Positions 1-9,608 are shown, counted from the stretch's first letter. The stretch is 64,000 nucleotides of DNA from Anaerolineales bacterium (GCA_020634895.1 JACKAV010000007.1:62001-126000), one strand, 5' to 3'. A program made the numbers and translations. Notes: a model not told the origin generated them from the sequence alone.

Positions 1-1
1 G

Positions 2-1720
2 GATATTCCAATGCCGGTTGAAACTTTTACTTCAACTCCCGCTTCCGTTTCCACTGATCAACCTGTGCGGCAGCCAACAATGTTGGCAACCTCGAATGGT
101 TCGATCATTTACGATGATACGAAAAACATCGTTTCTGTAAATCCGGATACGGGCGAAACCCAGGTGCTGATCTCCCGCGATGAACTGAAATTTATACTAG
201 GGGAGGATAAGTCCGGCGAATCCTATACTTATGGCTATGAAAAGCCGATCAAGATCGATCTCTCACCTGACTTAAAAAAAGCATACGTTTCGATCTGCGC
301 ATCTCTTGATAATCGTCTTCGTTGTATTTTCGAAGATTACATATATACCCTCGAAGATAAATCTGCGATCAAATTGCCAATGCCGCCAGATACATACGGT
401 GTGTATTGGAAGTGGTCCCCCGACGGGACGAAACTCGCCGGAGCCGCGTGGACATACGTCGCTGCCGCTTATCAGTTGACTCGCTTCTATTCGGTTGGAA
501 GCGACGGTGCAGCGCTTCAATCGATCGACTCTGTAAACAATGGTCGTTGGCAGATCGTCTGGCATCCCGGTAGCAAGGTTATTTTACCAATGACTTTTAT
601 CACCAATTTTCAATTGCTCTATGCCGACGGTTCGAAGCAGGAAGATATTCCTATTGAAGGATTGGAGTGGGACGACCGGATCGAGTGCCTCGCTTTTTCA
701 CCGGATGCCGCCCAAGCTGCATTCATTATCCGGCGCGACTTGCCTAGGGACCATGACTGGCTCTATGTCACCCGTTCCAACTTTACCGGGCTTTCCCTGT
801 TGACAGAATATGATATCGACTCGCGTTACAACTGCAACATTGGTTGGTCGCCGGATCAGAGTTTTATTCACATTGGGTACGAATCTGACTCCAGGGCAGA
901 GACGGGTCAGGCGGATACGAATGGCACACTCCCGCCAATGGATAAAGTGGTTAATGTTCAAACTGGCAGCCCGGTGGAAACGCCCGAGAATACACACATC
1001 TGCGGCTGGTCACCCGATGGAAATTTATTGTATGAAAACAAAAGTTTTGCTGGTGTGGAGGGCGGTGTGGATTTACTCGATCCGGTGAGCGCTGAACAAC
1101 CTGTCAGCCTTCCGGCAGGTATGGGTGATGTGGTTCAACACTGCCCGATCCAATGGCTGAAAGAAGACCCTGGGCTGAACATCCCCGTGGGGCTTCCCTC
1201 TCCCAATGCATGTCACCCCGGAGAGGCAAGGACGGATGAAGATGAATCGGCGGCAAGTACGCTTCCACCTGTCTTCGATATTACCGAGGCATCTTCCTCA
1301 TTAAGCGGTGAAACATTGACAGCAGTATTTACCATGAGAGAAGTTACCAAAGACCTTGCCCAATACGCCACCCCCGGGGTTACAAATTTCTTCAATGGAT
1401 GGGATGTTCTTATCGATATAGACAATAACCTGTTGACAGGAGATCAATATGGAACGGAGTACCGTTTTTCTGTTGCCGTACGCCCTGAAAGTGCAGGCAC
1501 TCCTGCGGCTATGGGCAGTGCTCTTTTACAGTATGACCCAACTGTCAGCGGCTCCTATTTGAAAAAAGGTAATGTCCAGATCGAATTGAGCGAAGACGAT
1601 AAAACCCTTACATTGATAGGCGATATTCCGGGGATAACCTCTGATGCGCGCATCGTCTTTTTGTCCCGTGTGATGAACAATGTTACAAATTCTGTTATAG
1701 GAGATCATCTTTGTGATTGA
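2..1720 (+). CDS. PD40/TolB-like beta-propeller protein, 5' end cut by window
   Basis: The frame is open from base 2, before the first ATG at 11, so the protein probably begins upstream; the visible start is a PT/TS-rich linker typical of the lipoproteins elsewhere in this window. Residues about 20-400 contain repeated blades with the PD40 signature (WSPDGTKLAG, FSPDAAQAAF, WSPDQSFIH, WSPDGNLLYE), as in TolB-type propellers. Residues about 415-569 form a separate beta-rich domain with no recognised motif. Inferred to be an extracytoplasmic binding or scaffold protein; substrate unknown. A terminator follows the stop. Confidence 0.7.
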   Translation, partial: DIPMPVETFTSTPASVSTDQPVRQPTMLATSNGSIIYDDTKNIVSVNPDTGETQVLISRDELKFILGEDKSGESYTYGYEKPIKIDLSPDLKKAYVSICASLDNRLRCIFEDYIYTLEDKSAIKLPMPPDTYGVYWKWSPDGTKLAGAAWTYVAAAYQLTRFYSVGSDGAALQSIDSVNNGRWQIVWHPGSKVILPMTFITNFQLLYADGSKQEDIPIEGLEWDDRIECLAFSPDAAQAAFIIRRDLPRDHDWLYVTRSNFTGLSLLTEYDIDSRYNCNIGWSPDQSFIHIGYESDSRAETGQADTNGTLPPMDKVVNVQTGSPVETPENTHICGWSPDGNLLYENKSFAGVEGGVDLLDPVSAEQPVSLPAGMGDVVQHCPIQWLKEDPGLNIPVGLPSPNACHPGEARTDEDESAASTLPPVFDITEASSSLSGETLTAVFTMREVTKDLAQYATPGVTNFFNGWDVLIDIDNNLLTGDQYGTEYRFSVAVRPESAGTPAAMGSALLQYDPTVSGSYLKKGNVQIELSEDDKTLTLIGDIPGITSDARIVFLSRVMNNVTNSVIGDHLCD

Positions 1721-1829
1721 TGAGTTTTGGTATTATGCGCTTCCAAAGTTTATAACGACGTAACCCCCATTTGAGCTATTTGAAAATATACATGCTCAAT
1801 TTCCACCCAAGGTGGGGAAGATAGATACA

Positions 1830-1859
1830 AAAAGCCTTTCCATTCTAGGAAAGGCTTTT
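1830..1859. terminator. bidirectional terminator between convergent genes
   Basis: A 12-bp stem (1830-1841 with 1848-1859) has a 6-nt loop. It is A-rich on the left and T-rich on the right, so it can serve both the propeller gene and the convergent secreted protein. Confidence 0.75.
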
Positions 1860-1879
1860 CTGATTCTTCAAAATGTTTC

Positions 1880-2491
1880 TTATGCCATTATTGCAAGGTA
1901 ATAACCTTCACCTGGGTTGCTCCAGTTGCGATCATACCCGCCGCAGCTTCCGCTGGGACCGCAAGGGAAATCGTCAATGCCGTCTTCTGAGAAGATATAC
2001 CAATTGTCGAATGGAAAAGCAGGGGATGATCCATAATAATCATTGCCATTCACGGCGGGCTCATCCTGACAATGAACACCCCGATTCATCCATTGCCAGT
2101 ACCCTGCGTCATATTCTTCCTTGGTGAGAGGCTCGTAGACGTTATAGCAATACTGCCTGACCTTTTCCTCAGGGACGACAGTCCAGAATTTGGAGCCGCC
2201 GAAGCTGACGACTACATTTTGTCCGCCCGCTTTTTTGGAGACGTGGCAGACTACGGTGGTCTCGTCCTGTTGAGCGCAGTGGAGTTGATAGGAATCCCCG
2301 CCCTCGACTTTCACGAAGCCGCTTTCCAGTTCGCTTTGTGAAAACTCGCCGCTCACGCGGAAGGTGAAGGAGGGACCACTGCGGTTATTGTTCACACCGA
2401 CCAGTTCCACAACCGACCCGGCAAAGGCAGACCCTGCTGTAGTTGCCAGCAAGGTCAACAAAAGCAGAAGAGTGAATAACGACTTCTTCAT
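1880..2491 (-). CDS. secreted protein of unknown function
   Basis: The start at 2491 gives a clean Sec signal peptide (MKKSLFTLLLLLTLLATTAGSAFA, cut after AFA), and AAAGGA lies 8 nt upstream. An in-frame extension to 2626 would put 45 unrelated residues before the signal and is rejected. The mature part of about 180 residues is rich in Gly, Tyr, Trp and Cys (several Cys, which could form disulfides) and has no family I recognise. It is followed by the shared terminator. Extracytoplasmic location is inferred from the signal peptide. Confidence 0.65.
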   Translation of the reverse strand: MKKSLFTLLLLLTLLATTAGSAFAGSVVELVGVNNNRSGPSFTFRVSGEFSQSELESGFVKVEGGDSYQLHCAQQDETTVVCHVSKKAGGQNVVVSFGGSKFWTVVPEEKVRQYCYNVYEPLTKEEYDAGYWQWMNRGVHCQDEPAVNGNDYYGSSPAFPFDNWYIFSEDGIDDFPCGPSGSCGGYDRNWSNPGEGYYLAIMA

Positions 2492-2687
2492 ATTGATTAT
2501 TCCTTTCATATTCAAATCATCAGGCAGGGAAAAAATTACTTCATCTAGTGTATGCAGCCGGTTCCGCGCAAGCAATGGGGGAAACCATGTAAAGCTTGAA
2601 GGTATTAACAGGTATCCTGATCCCAAGCTGAAAATTGACTTTAGTTCCCTGCGCTGATGTTTTATGTCCGCCCATTACAGAAGTTTG

Positions 2688-3713
2688 TTATCTTCCGAAA
2701 TCCACCACGATGTAATCCCCGTACGAGCCATTTGAATAATAGGCGTACCCGATGCCCATTTCCGTGGATTTGGCGTTGAGGATGGCGTCGCGATGGACCT
2801 GGTCGCTCATCCACCACGATATCGCCGCCTGCGGACCGCCCCCGCCGTAGATGATCTCTTCGGTGAATGCACCGCCATACCCGGCAGAAAGCACACGCCC
2901 ATACGGGGATGAACCGTCCGAGCCGGTGTGGCTGATACTGCTATTGCAAGCCATATCGGCGGCGTGGGCTTGGGCGGCATTCGTCAACAAGGGATTGACG
3001 GTCAAAATGGACAGACCGGCGTTGGTCCGCTCGTTGTTGATGAGATTGGCGATTTGGTTGACGTAATCATTGTTGGTGGACGCGTTGCAGTTCGCGCTTC
3101 CGCCTGTGGATGCGGATGGTGAGTTCACGCTGCCGGATGTGGTCGGCTGTATGGTCGTCGCTCCGTTGCCGACGGTGATCTTGACCCAAAACGTTTTTTC
3201 GGTGCCAATGGGAACGTCCCTGCCGTTCGGGTTGTTCAGGGTGAAGTAACCAGTGTAGGAACCGTCCGCTGAGGGGGCGGTCAGATCCACCGAGACTAGG
3301 ACAGACTCCTTGATAAGCGTATCCGCTATCGGCGCGGAAAGAGGCGCAGCCATCTGGTCACCTGCGGCAAACTTGAGGGTGTATCCATACCACGGGCAGG
3401 TCCCGTTGTTGATGAATTCCCATGTCTTCGTGAAGGTCTCGCCGGGCTGCATTTTTGTTCCGTCGGGAATCGTCACATCGCGGACGAGGACGGCGCTGTC
3501 TTTGCAGTTCGGGTCGATGGTGACGACGAATGTTGGGGTGGAGGTGATTGCCGGAGTGGCGGTCAGCGTGGGCGGCACGTACCCAACTTTGGTCGGCGGA
3601 AGTGTTGCGGTGACAAAGTCCAGCGGAACGGGCGTGCTGGGTTCGTCCACATCCACTGAAATGCAGGCGGATAAAAGAACGGCGAGCGTGAGCAGGATAA
3701 AAAATTTTTTCAT
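2688..3713 (-). CDS. lipoprotein with NBR1-like Ig domain and CAP/SCP domain
   Basis: The N-terminus has a lipobox (LLSAC, Cys about 17). Residues about 70-180 match the NBR1-type immunoglobulin-like domain (TWEFINNGTCPWYGYTLKF, FWVKITV), often found next to enzymatic domains in Chloroflexota cell-surface proteins. Residues about 215-341 are a CAP/SCP (YkwD-like) domain: LINNERTNAGL, AQAHAADMA, SISHTGSDG, and the C-terminal VHRDAILN...MGIGYAY...YIVVDFG. The CAP His and Glu residues appear to be present. Probably anchored outside the membrane; CAP activity is not established in bacteria. TATATT lies 6 nt before the ATG and no Shine-Dalgarno is seen, so it may be made from its own leaderless transcript. 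Confidence 0.85.
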   Translation of the reverse strand: MKKFFILLTLAVLLSACISVDVDEPSTPVPLDFVTATLPPTKVGYVPPTLTATPAITSTPTFVVTIDPNCKDSAVLVRDVTIPDGTKMQPGETFTKTWEFINNGTCPWYGYTLKFAAGDQMAAPLSAPIADTLIKESVLVSVDLTAPSADGSYTGYFTLNNPNGRDVPIGTEKTFWVKITVGNGATTIQPTTSGSVNSPSASTGGSANCNASTNNDYVNQIANLINNERTNAGLSILTVNPLLTNAAQAHAADMACNSSISHTGSDGSSPYGRVLSAGYGGAFTEEIIYGGGGPQAAISWWMSDQVHRDAILNAKSTEMGIGYAYYSNGSYGDYIVVDFGR

Positions 3714-3732
3714 TGAGTGAATATATTTTGGG

Positions 3733-5940
3733 TTAGAACATCATCATCTGCCGGGTGGATTTTTCCACCGGGTCGCTGGCGATCTGTTCGTTGAAAGTTT
3801 CGCGCGTCAGAATGGGCAGGGTTGCGATACTGCGCAATAGACGATATTTGACGATGTGATATTTCTTCAATCTCTCCCTGAGAGACGGATCGCGTTCCTG
3901 TTTATAGGCTGCCAATGCGGCGCGCCCGCCGGGGATGACGATGACGGTTTGTTCGTCGGCATATTCCAACGCGCGGTGGACCAACGCCGAAGCCAGAATA
4001 TAAAACTTGCGCACGGGCTTTCCGTTTTCCAACCAACTGTATATCTTTTCGTCTTTTGCGGATTTATAGTCGAGCCGCGTGCCGATGTCATCGAGCAGGG
4101 CGAAGATGGTTTTCAATTCTTCGCGCCGCGCCGAGGCAACGTCTTCTTTTCGCAGCGACCAACTCCCACCGTCCTTTTCAGCATACGAGTTCAACACCGC
4201 ATAGATCAACCCTTTGGACGGCGTCATCAATCCGGTGAATTTTTGATTGACCTCTTCTTCCACTTCGAGAAAGATGACAGTCGGATTCTTTTGCAGATAG
4301 GTGACAATAGCCACTTCAACCTTATCGGATAGCGATTCGCTCCCTTTCACGGGAGAAGCTGACAGCCCCCACATGCCTGTGTCCACGCCTTCGCCGGTCG
4401 AGAAATGCTCGAACTCGTCGCTTTCCCGCAGCGCCTGCTCCATTGCTGTTTGCGTCTTTCGCATGGCGAGATCGAATTCGTCTTCCGTTTGTTTGAGCGC
4501 ATTTGATTCGACAAGTGCAATCAATCCCGCCGTATGAAGGTGTAAATATCCTGCCGGTTCGCCGCGCGCCGATAAAAATTCGCGCATGGCTTTTCGAATC
4601 TTCTCTATATTTATTGGAGAAGGCTTCGGCTTTTGTCTGCTCTTCCAGATGATTTGCGCCGGGTCGTGCTGAGTCCGCAGGGCGATACTTTCCAAAGTAA
4701 AGCCAGCCGCCTGCGCGGCAGTTAGCGCCGACGTAATGAACGGCGCTTCCGGTTCGGTCATCACACCAAAGACGGGCAGACCGTCCGCAAGTAATTCATT
4801 CAAATGATCGAACATTGCGTATGTAGCCGTCGCGTTCCATGCCCAGTCATATCGTCTGCGGCGCAGGGCAACCTTATACGGCTCCACCGCATCCTTGCCC
4901 CACAGCCATCCCGCCCACAAAGCGGACAAAGTCCAAAACGCCTGATTGGGTCTTGGGATGGAACCAATGACAGCCGAGATCGGAATCTCTCGTTTGACTT
5001 CATGCGCAAGGTCTTTGAGACGACCTTCATAGATGCAGATGCCGCCAGTCTCCGGGACTTTCCTGGGCCACGCTTCCACCGGGACCGTTGAGCCTGATTC
5101 AGCAAACATGGCGACTCCACGCTCGAGCACGGTCCACAGATTGTCCTCGCGGAATTGATTTGGCGTGCTCAACGACTTCGGTCGCGGACGTTCCGCCGGA
5201 TGCGCCCAAAGCGAGTTGCCTGCATCACAAGCCAATAAGACAAGCGCCGTCATTGCGCGGCGGCGTATTGGGGAAAGATTTAATCCATCCAGCCGGTTGA
5301 GGATCGTGCTCAACGCATACAGCGGACGCGGCGCATAGTGTTCGATGGCTTCTTCGGCATAGACGCGGTCTTCATCTTTCAAGGAGACCACGCGCTCGAA
5401 CAGACGTGTACGGTGCAGTGCATCGGTAGCGGCGATCTTTTTGGCGCGTTCCTTGTCCTCTTCTGTGGTGATACGTTCCCCAGAGTCTTTGCAGTGCGGA
5501 CATTCATATATCTTCGCATACGGCACATCCGCGCCTTTGCGCCAGAGGAAGGCGGAGGCGGGAATCTGTTTTTCGCAATTTTCGCAGGTTGTGGTGTAAA
5601 GGGAACGTAGATGGACTTCGAGCCGTTCATCCCCCTTTTTGACAGCGCCCAAGTCAGCGAGCGCGGCGGTGAATTCCGTTTGAGGCGGCGGGTTGGCGAA
5701 GATCTCAAGCAAAAAACGCGTGATGGGATTATTCGCCGTGACGAGTACGCGGTATCCGCTGCGGGCGGCTTCGAGCACAAGCTTCGGCGAGAATCCGAAT
5801 GGGTCGAGCAGCCAGTTACTGGTCAGCGTTTGATGCGAAAGCCACGCCGAAATAACACCGTCTTCCAGCGCGGGTAAAAAGCGCGAGAGCGGTCCAGAGT
5901 CTGCGGGTTTGAATCCGGGAATATAAGGTTGAGATTCCAT
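3733..5940 (-). CDS. DNA adenine methylase-like protein (COG1743-like) with degenerate catalytic motif
   Basis: 735 aa from the ATG at 5940, one base after the stop of the upstream glycosyltransferase; an alternative ATG at 5982 would overlap that gene. Residues 44-80 align well with the SAM-binding motif I region of N6-adenine methylases (LLDPFGFSP, then LEAARSGYRVLVTANNP). A Zn-ribbon follows (CENC ... CPHC, about 120-155), as in COG1743 proteins. Where the family has the catalytic DPPY, this protein has SIPR followed by the conserved-looking AFWTLSALWAGWLWG, at about residue 325. The family's catalytic motif is therefore absent and the protein may bind DNA or SAM without methylating. Function unknown. 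The relationship is judged by eye from motif order. Confidence 0.6.
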   Translation of the reverse strand: MESQPYIPGFKPADSGPLSRFLPALEDGVISAWLSHQTLTSNWLLDPFGFSPKLVLEAARSGYRVLVTANNPITRFLLEIFANPPPQTEFTAALADLGAVKKGDERLEVHLRSLYTTTCENCEKQIPASAFLWRKGADVPYAKIYECPHCKDSGERITTEEDKERAKKIAATDALHRTRLFERVVSLKDEDRVYAEEAIEHYAPRPLYALSTILNRLDGLNLSPIRRRAMTALVLLACDAGNSLWAHPAERPRPKSLSTPNQFREDNLWTVLERGVAMFAESGSTVPVEAWPRKVPETGGICIYEGRLKDLAHEVKREIPISAVIGSIPRPNQAFWTLSALWAGWLWGKDAVEPYKVALRRRRYDWAWNATATYAMFDHLNELLADGLPVFGVMTEPEAPFITSALTAAQAAGFTLESIALRTQHDPAQIIWKSRQKPKPSPINIEKIRKAMREFLSARGEPAGYLHLHTAGLIALVESNALKQTEDEFDLAMRKTQTAMEQALRESDEFEHFSTGEGVDTGMWGLSASPVKGSESLSDKVEVAIVTYLQKNPTVIFLEVEEEVNQKFTGLMTPSKGLIYAVLNSYAEKDGGSWSLRKEDVASARREELKTIFALLDDIGTRLDYKSAKDEKIYSWLENGKPVRKFYILASALVHRALEYADEQTVIVIPGGRAALAAYKQERDPSLRERLKKYHIVKYRLLRSIATLPILTRETFNEQIASDPVEKSTRQMMMF

Positions 5941-5941
5941 T

Positions 5942-6910
5942 TCACGCCAGCGCTTTGCTGATGGCTTTACGCGGGGTGGCATGCAGGTCTATTTCGATGG
6001 CGGAAAGCAAAATTTGGATCGCAAGGATGACCGCAAGGGTCGGCAGGATGACCGTGCCCGTTGGCGCAGGGATTCCGATCTTTGCATATTGGATCCATTT
6101 GATTGTGCCGAAGATCAATCCAAATAAAAGCAGCGGGATGCCCGTTAGTAGATAAATGGACATCATCGAAAAATCGAAGATGAAATATCTGAGGATCATG
6201 CGCCGAAAGAACGTGTTGACGAGTTTGTATGGGAATTCGAAAAGCACGCGGCGAATGGATAAACTGGAAATCTCATTGCGGTAGCGCGCCGGAATGGTCA
6301 CATCCTGCACGACGGCGCCCAGGAGATACAAACGCGAAAGCATGGAGGTTTCGAAGTAATAGCTTTTATCGATCTTGTCGAGCGGGAGCTGTTTTAGCAG
6401 TTCTGTGCGGATGGCGAAATACCCGTTGGTTGGGTCGAAGATGTTCCAGTAGCCGGTGGCGGCTTTGGTGAGAAAGCTCAGCCCCAGATTGCCGACCCGC
6501 CGAATCAGCGGCATTTGTTGCAGAGACGCAAAATCGCGGAAACGATTTCCCTTGGCGTAATCGGCTTCGCCTGCGATCAGGGGCGTGATCAAGGCAGGGA
6601 TGTACTGCGGGTCCATCTGACCGTCGCCGTCCAGTTTGATGACGATCTCCGCGCCGAGTTCAAGCGCCTTTTTGAAGCCGGTGACCATCGCTCCGCCCAC
6701 GCCTTGATTTGCCTCGTGGCGGATGAGGAGGATGCGTCGGTTCCGTTTGGCGGCGGCAGCTACGAGGTCCGCGCTTGAATCGGGCGAAGCGTCATCAACG
6801 ACAATAATATGTCGGACAAATGAAGGAATTCCATTTAGAACGGAAACGATCTCATTTTCCGTTTTAAAGGAAGGAATTACCACGGCGATTTTGAATTTCG
6901 AGAAATTCAT
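5942..6910 (-). CDS. GT2 family glycosyltransferase (DPM1/polyprenyl-type)
   Basis: 322 aa. GT-A fold with VVIPSFKTENEI near the N-terminus, VVDDASPDSS, and the metal/nucleotide motif DGDGQMDP at about residue 93-100. Two hydrophobic helices at the C-terminus (about 240-265 and 280-305) anchor it in the membrane, as in dolichyl/undecaprenyl-phosphate sugar transferases. Likely transfers a sugar from a nucleotide donor to a lipid carrier or cell-surface glycan; the actual sugar cannot be told. It is divergent from the signalling pair to its right. TACAAT lies 7 nt before the ATG, suggesting a leaderless transcript. It may be translated together with the methylase-like gene 1 nt downstream. Confidence 0.85.
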   Translation of the reverse strand: MNFSKFKIAVVIPSFKTENEIVSVLNGIPSFVRHIIVVDDASPDSSADLVAAAAKRNRRILLIRHEANQGVGGAMVTGFKKALELGAEIVIKLDGDGQMDPQYIPALITPLIAGEADYAKGNRFRDFASLQQMPLIRRVGNLGLSFLTKAATGYWNIFDPTNGYFAIRTELLKQLPLDKIDKSYYFETSMLSRLYLLGAVVQDVTIPARYRNEISSLSIRRVLFEFPYKLVNTFFRRMILRYFIFDFSMMSIYLLTGIPLLLFGLIFGTIKWIQYAKIGIPAPTGTVILPTLAVILAIQILLSAIEIDLHATPRKAISKALA

Positions 6911-6917
6911 CCTTAAG

Positions 6918-6923
6918 ATTGTA
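6918..6923 (-). promoter_or_regulatory. -10 element for leaderless glycosyltransferase transcript
   Basis: TACAAT on the minus strand ends 7 nt before the ATG at 6910, so the transcript should start at or next to the start codon. Confidence 0.4.
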
Positions 6924-6959
6924 ATCGAAAAGGTGATAGAATTTCCGCAAGGAGATTAC

Positions 6960-8111
6960 ATGCCTACCGGGGAACGCGTCCTCATAGTTGATAACGACCC
7001 AGATAGTGCCGATTTGATCGGAAGACAAGCCCTTCAGCCATTGGGATATAAAGTGACGATGATGGCTGAGGCTGGTTCAGCGATTAAGTTCGCGGTTCAG
7101 ACTCCCCCAGACCTGATCATTGCTAATATAAATTTGCCCGGTTTGAGCGGAAAAGACCTGTTGGCGGCGCTTTCTTCCCAAAACATTAAATCTCCCGTCA
7201 TTGTGCTTGCCGAAAAAGGACAGGAACACGATGCCATTCAGGCATTCCGCCTCGGCGCCACAGACGTTATGTTCTGGCCCCTGCGCGACGCTGAAGTGGT
7301 TTCGATCGTCGAACGCGCCCTGCGCCAGACGCAGGAAGCGCGTGAACGGCAGAAGCTCGACCGTCAATTAAAGGCGACAAATAACGAACTGCAAAAACGC
7401 CTGCGCGATATGACCACCATCCTTTCGATCGCGAAGGCGGTTACCTCGGTCACCGACCAGCGCTACCTGTTCGACCGCATCCTCGAAAGCGCCGTGCAAT
7501 TGGGCGAGGCGGATATGTGCTGGTTGATGCTGCGCGAGGATAAGGGAAATGTTTTCCTGCTGCGCGCCCAGCGCGGGCTGCCGGCAGTCTGGTCGAAGAA
7601 GATGAATATGCAATTGGATGACGGCATCAGCTCGCTGGTGGCGCTTTCCGGTGAAAGCCTGTTTATGAACGGCTCCCCGTTGCAGAAGTTCAAGATTGCC
7701 TCACTTGGAAAATCAGCCGGTGTGGTGCCGATCAAGATCAAGAACGAAGTGATCGGGCTGATGATCGTGGTGCGCAAGAATGACATCGAATTTTCGCGGG
7801 ATGCCCAGACCATGCTTGAAGCCATGGCGGATTATGCCTCCATTTCCCTTGTGAATGCGAGATTATTCCGCGCCATCGAGCAGACGGCGGAAAACGCACG
7901 GGTGGGTGAAAAGAATCGTTACGCTTCTCTTGGTGCGTTGCGAAAAACCATCCGCGATGAGGTTGATGCCGCGGTGTATCCGCTTAATCTTGTGCTGACA
8001 GAAATGCCCGGCACGCTGACGCCTGACCAAAAGAAGGCACTCGAAACGGTGCGGGCTGCTTTACAGCGGCTGGCGCATTCGTCTGAAAATACGATCACGA
8101 CTCTAAAATAG
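6960..8111 (+). CDS. pseudo-receiver + GAF protein with histidine-kinase-like C-terminus
   Basis: The start at 6960 has AAGGAG 5 nt upstream and fits the receiver fold; the frame is open back to 6723 but that part overlaps the divergent gene. 383 aa. Residues 5-120 are a receiver domain with acidic residues D11/D13, but the phospho-acceptor position is N56 (IIANINLPG), the conserved Thr/Ser is A84 and the Lys is W106. Residues about 150-300 form a GAF domain. The last 65 residues resemble a dimerisation helix pair (SLGALRKTI...YPLNLVLTEM) without a clear phospho-His, and no ATPase domain follows. It is thus probably a non-phosphorylated sensor or scaffold. The kinase gene 20 nt downstream is the obvious partner. 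Confidence 0.8.
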   Translation: MPTGERVLIVDNDPDSADLIGRQALQPLGYKVTMMAEAGSAIKFAVQTPPDLIIANINLPGLSGKDLLAALSSQNIKSPVIVLAEKGQEHDAIQAFRLGATDVMFWPLRDAEVVSIVERALRQTQEARERQKLDRQLKATNNELQKRLRDMTTILSIAKAVTSVTDQRYLFDRILESAVQLGEADMCWLMLREDKGNVFLLRAQRGLPAVWSKKMNMQLDDGISSLVALSGESLFMNGSPLQKFKIASLGKSAGVVPIKIKNEVIGLMIVVRKNDIEFSRDAQTMLEAMADYASISLVNARLFRAIEQTAENARVGEKNRYASLGALRKTIRDEVDAAVYPLNLVLTEMPGTLTPDQKKALETVRAALQRLAHSSENTITTLK

Positions 8112-8131
8112 GAGGAAACTCCAATATACCA

Positions 8132-9580
8132 ATGGCGAAACAAGACCTTATTCTGCTTGCAATGAACTCATCCCCGACCCTGGATCTCATGGCGCGGGTA
8201 TTGCAGGCTTCGGAGTTTGAGACTGCCATTGCAAATGACCATCAAGCTCTTACGAAATCTGCCCATGAAGCCATTCCGGCATTGATGATCGTGGAGGAGA
8301 AATTCGACAATAAAGACGGTTTTGCGGTCGCTGTGGACATTTTGGAACGTTTTCCCACCATGCCCATCATTATGTATTCGGAGAGCGGCGACCCTGAATT
8401 GGCGTTGAACGCTTTGAAGAATGGATTGAGCGGCTGTCTGCAACCCCCGTTGAAGACGGATGATATTGTGAACGAAGTTCAGCGCACGCTCAACCGCGCC
8501 CGAAAACTGGGGGATTGGGTCCGGCGTGAGGTCAGGCGCACAACGGCGTCGCTGGAGCAAAAAGCCAAAATATCGGAAGCAGAACGGGTCAAGCTTGAGG
8601 CGATCATTTCCAATATCCAGGATGGCGTGATCGTTCTGGATGAAAACCATCGCATCCTGCTGGCGAATAAGACCGTCTATGGGATTTTCAGGCTTGATGG
8701 AAGTTCAATTTTGGGTCAATACGTCAAGGACGTGATTCCCAATGCCGATCTGAAGGCGTTGATCGACCGCACTCGCAACGGTTCCCTGAAATATCATGAG
8801 ATCAATTTTGACGATGGGCGTGTCTATAACGCGCAGTACACTCCGCTGCCGCGCATCGGCAGTGCTGTTACCATGCAGGATATTTCTTATCTGAAAGAGA
8901 TCGACCGCTTGAAGAACGATTTCGTGCATACCGTTTCGCATGATTTGCGCTCGCCGTTGACTGCCATTATGGGCTATATGGAATTGATCGAACGGACGGG
9001 GGCGTTGAACGAATCGCAGCGCGATTTTCTCGAACGTTTGCAGGCAAGTGTCCAGCATATGACAAGCCTGGTAAATGAATTGCTCGATCTTGGACGGCTT
9101 GAATCCGGTTTTGATACCCGGCGCGAATCTGTCCACCTGGACAATGTATTGGAATATTCCCTGAACGTGTTCGAAAGCCAGATCCAAAACAAACGGATTC
9201 AGTTGACGACCAGTGTTTCGGATGATCTCCTGCCGCTTCGGGCGAACCCGATCCGTATCCGTCAGATGATCGATAACCTGGTCGGAAATGCCATCAAGTA
9301 CACTCCTGAAAACGGCACGATCAAAGTGCATCTTTTCATGCAGGAGAATCAGATCATCTTCCGTGTCACAGACAGTGGACCGGGCATCCCGCAGGAAGAG
9401 CAGGGGAAGATCTTCGAGAAGTTCTTCCGAGCTTCGAACCGCCCTGCCGATGTGGAAGGCTCCGGCTTGGGGTTGGCAATCGTCAAATCCATTGTGGAAA
9501 GCCATCAAGGGCGGGTATGGGTTGAGTCGACTGTGGGCGTTGGCTCGACATTTGCTGTAATTCTCCCTACACACGAGTAG
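8132..9580 (+). CDS. sensor histidine kinase with N-terminal pseudo-receiver and PAS domain
   Basis: 482 aa, start preceded by AGGAGGAAAC about 15 nt upstream. Domains: receiver-like 1-125 in which the acidic pair is lost (LLAMNSSP), the acceptor Asp is E55 (MIVEEKFDN) and the Lys is Pro (QPPL); coiled linker; PAS at about 150-255; HisKA with H270 (VSHDLRSPLT); HATPase_c with N-box (NLVGNAIKYTP), G1 (DSGPGIP) and G2 (GSGLGLAIV). The kinase core is intact and should autophosphorylate, but the receiver cannot accept phosphate in the usual way. No DNA-binding response regulator is adjacent, so the downstream partner is encoded elsewhere. No transmembrane segment: cytoplasmic. Confidence 0.85.
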   Translation: MAKQDLILLAMNSSPTLDLMARVLQASEFETAIANDHQALTKSAHEAIPALMIVEEKFDNKDGFAVAVDILERFPTMPIIMYSESGDPELALNALKNGLSGCLQPPLKTDDIVNEVQRTLNRARKLGDWVRREVRRTTASLEQKAKISEAERVKLEAIISNIQDGVIVLDENHRILLANKTVYGIFRLDGSSILGQYVKDVIPNADLKALIDRTRNGSLKYHEINFDDGRVYNAQYTPLPRIGSAVTMQDISYLKEIDRLKNDFVHTVSHDLRSPLTAIMGYMELIERTGALNESQRDFLERLQASVQHMTSLVNELLDLGRLESGFDTRRESVHLDNVLEYSLNVFESQIQNKRIQLTTSVSDDLLPLRANPIRIRQMIDNLVGNAIKYTPENGTIKVHLFMQENQIIFRVTDSGPGIPQEEQGKIFEKFFRASNRPADVEGSGLGLAIVKSIVESHQGRVWVESTVGVGSTFAVILPTHE

Positions 9581-9608
9581 AACCAGTAAGTTTCATGGAC
9601 TTAAAAAT

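Noticed and set aside
2492..2626. N-terminal extension of the secreted protein
   Set aside because: The signal peptide and Shine-Dalgarno support the start at 2491; upstream residues look random.
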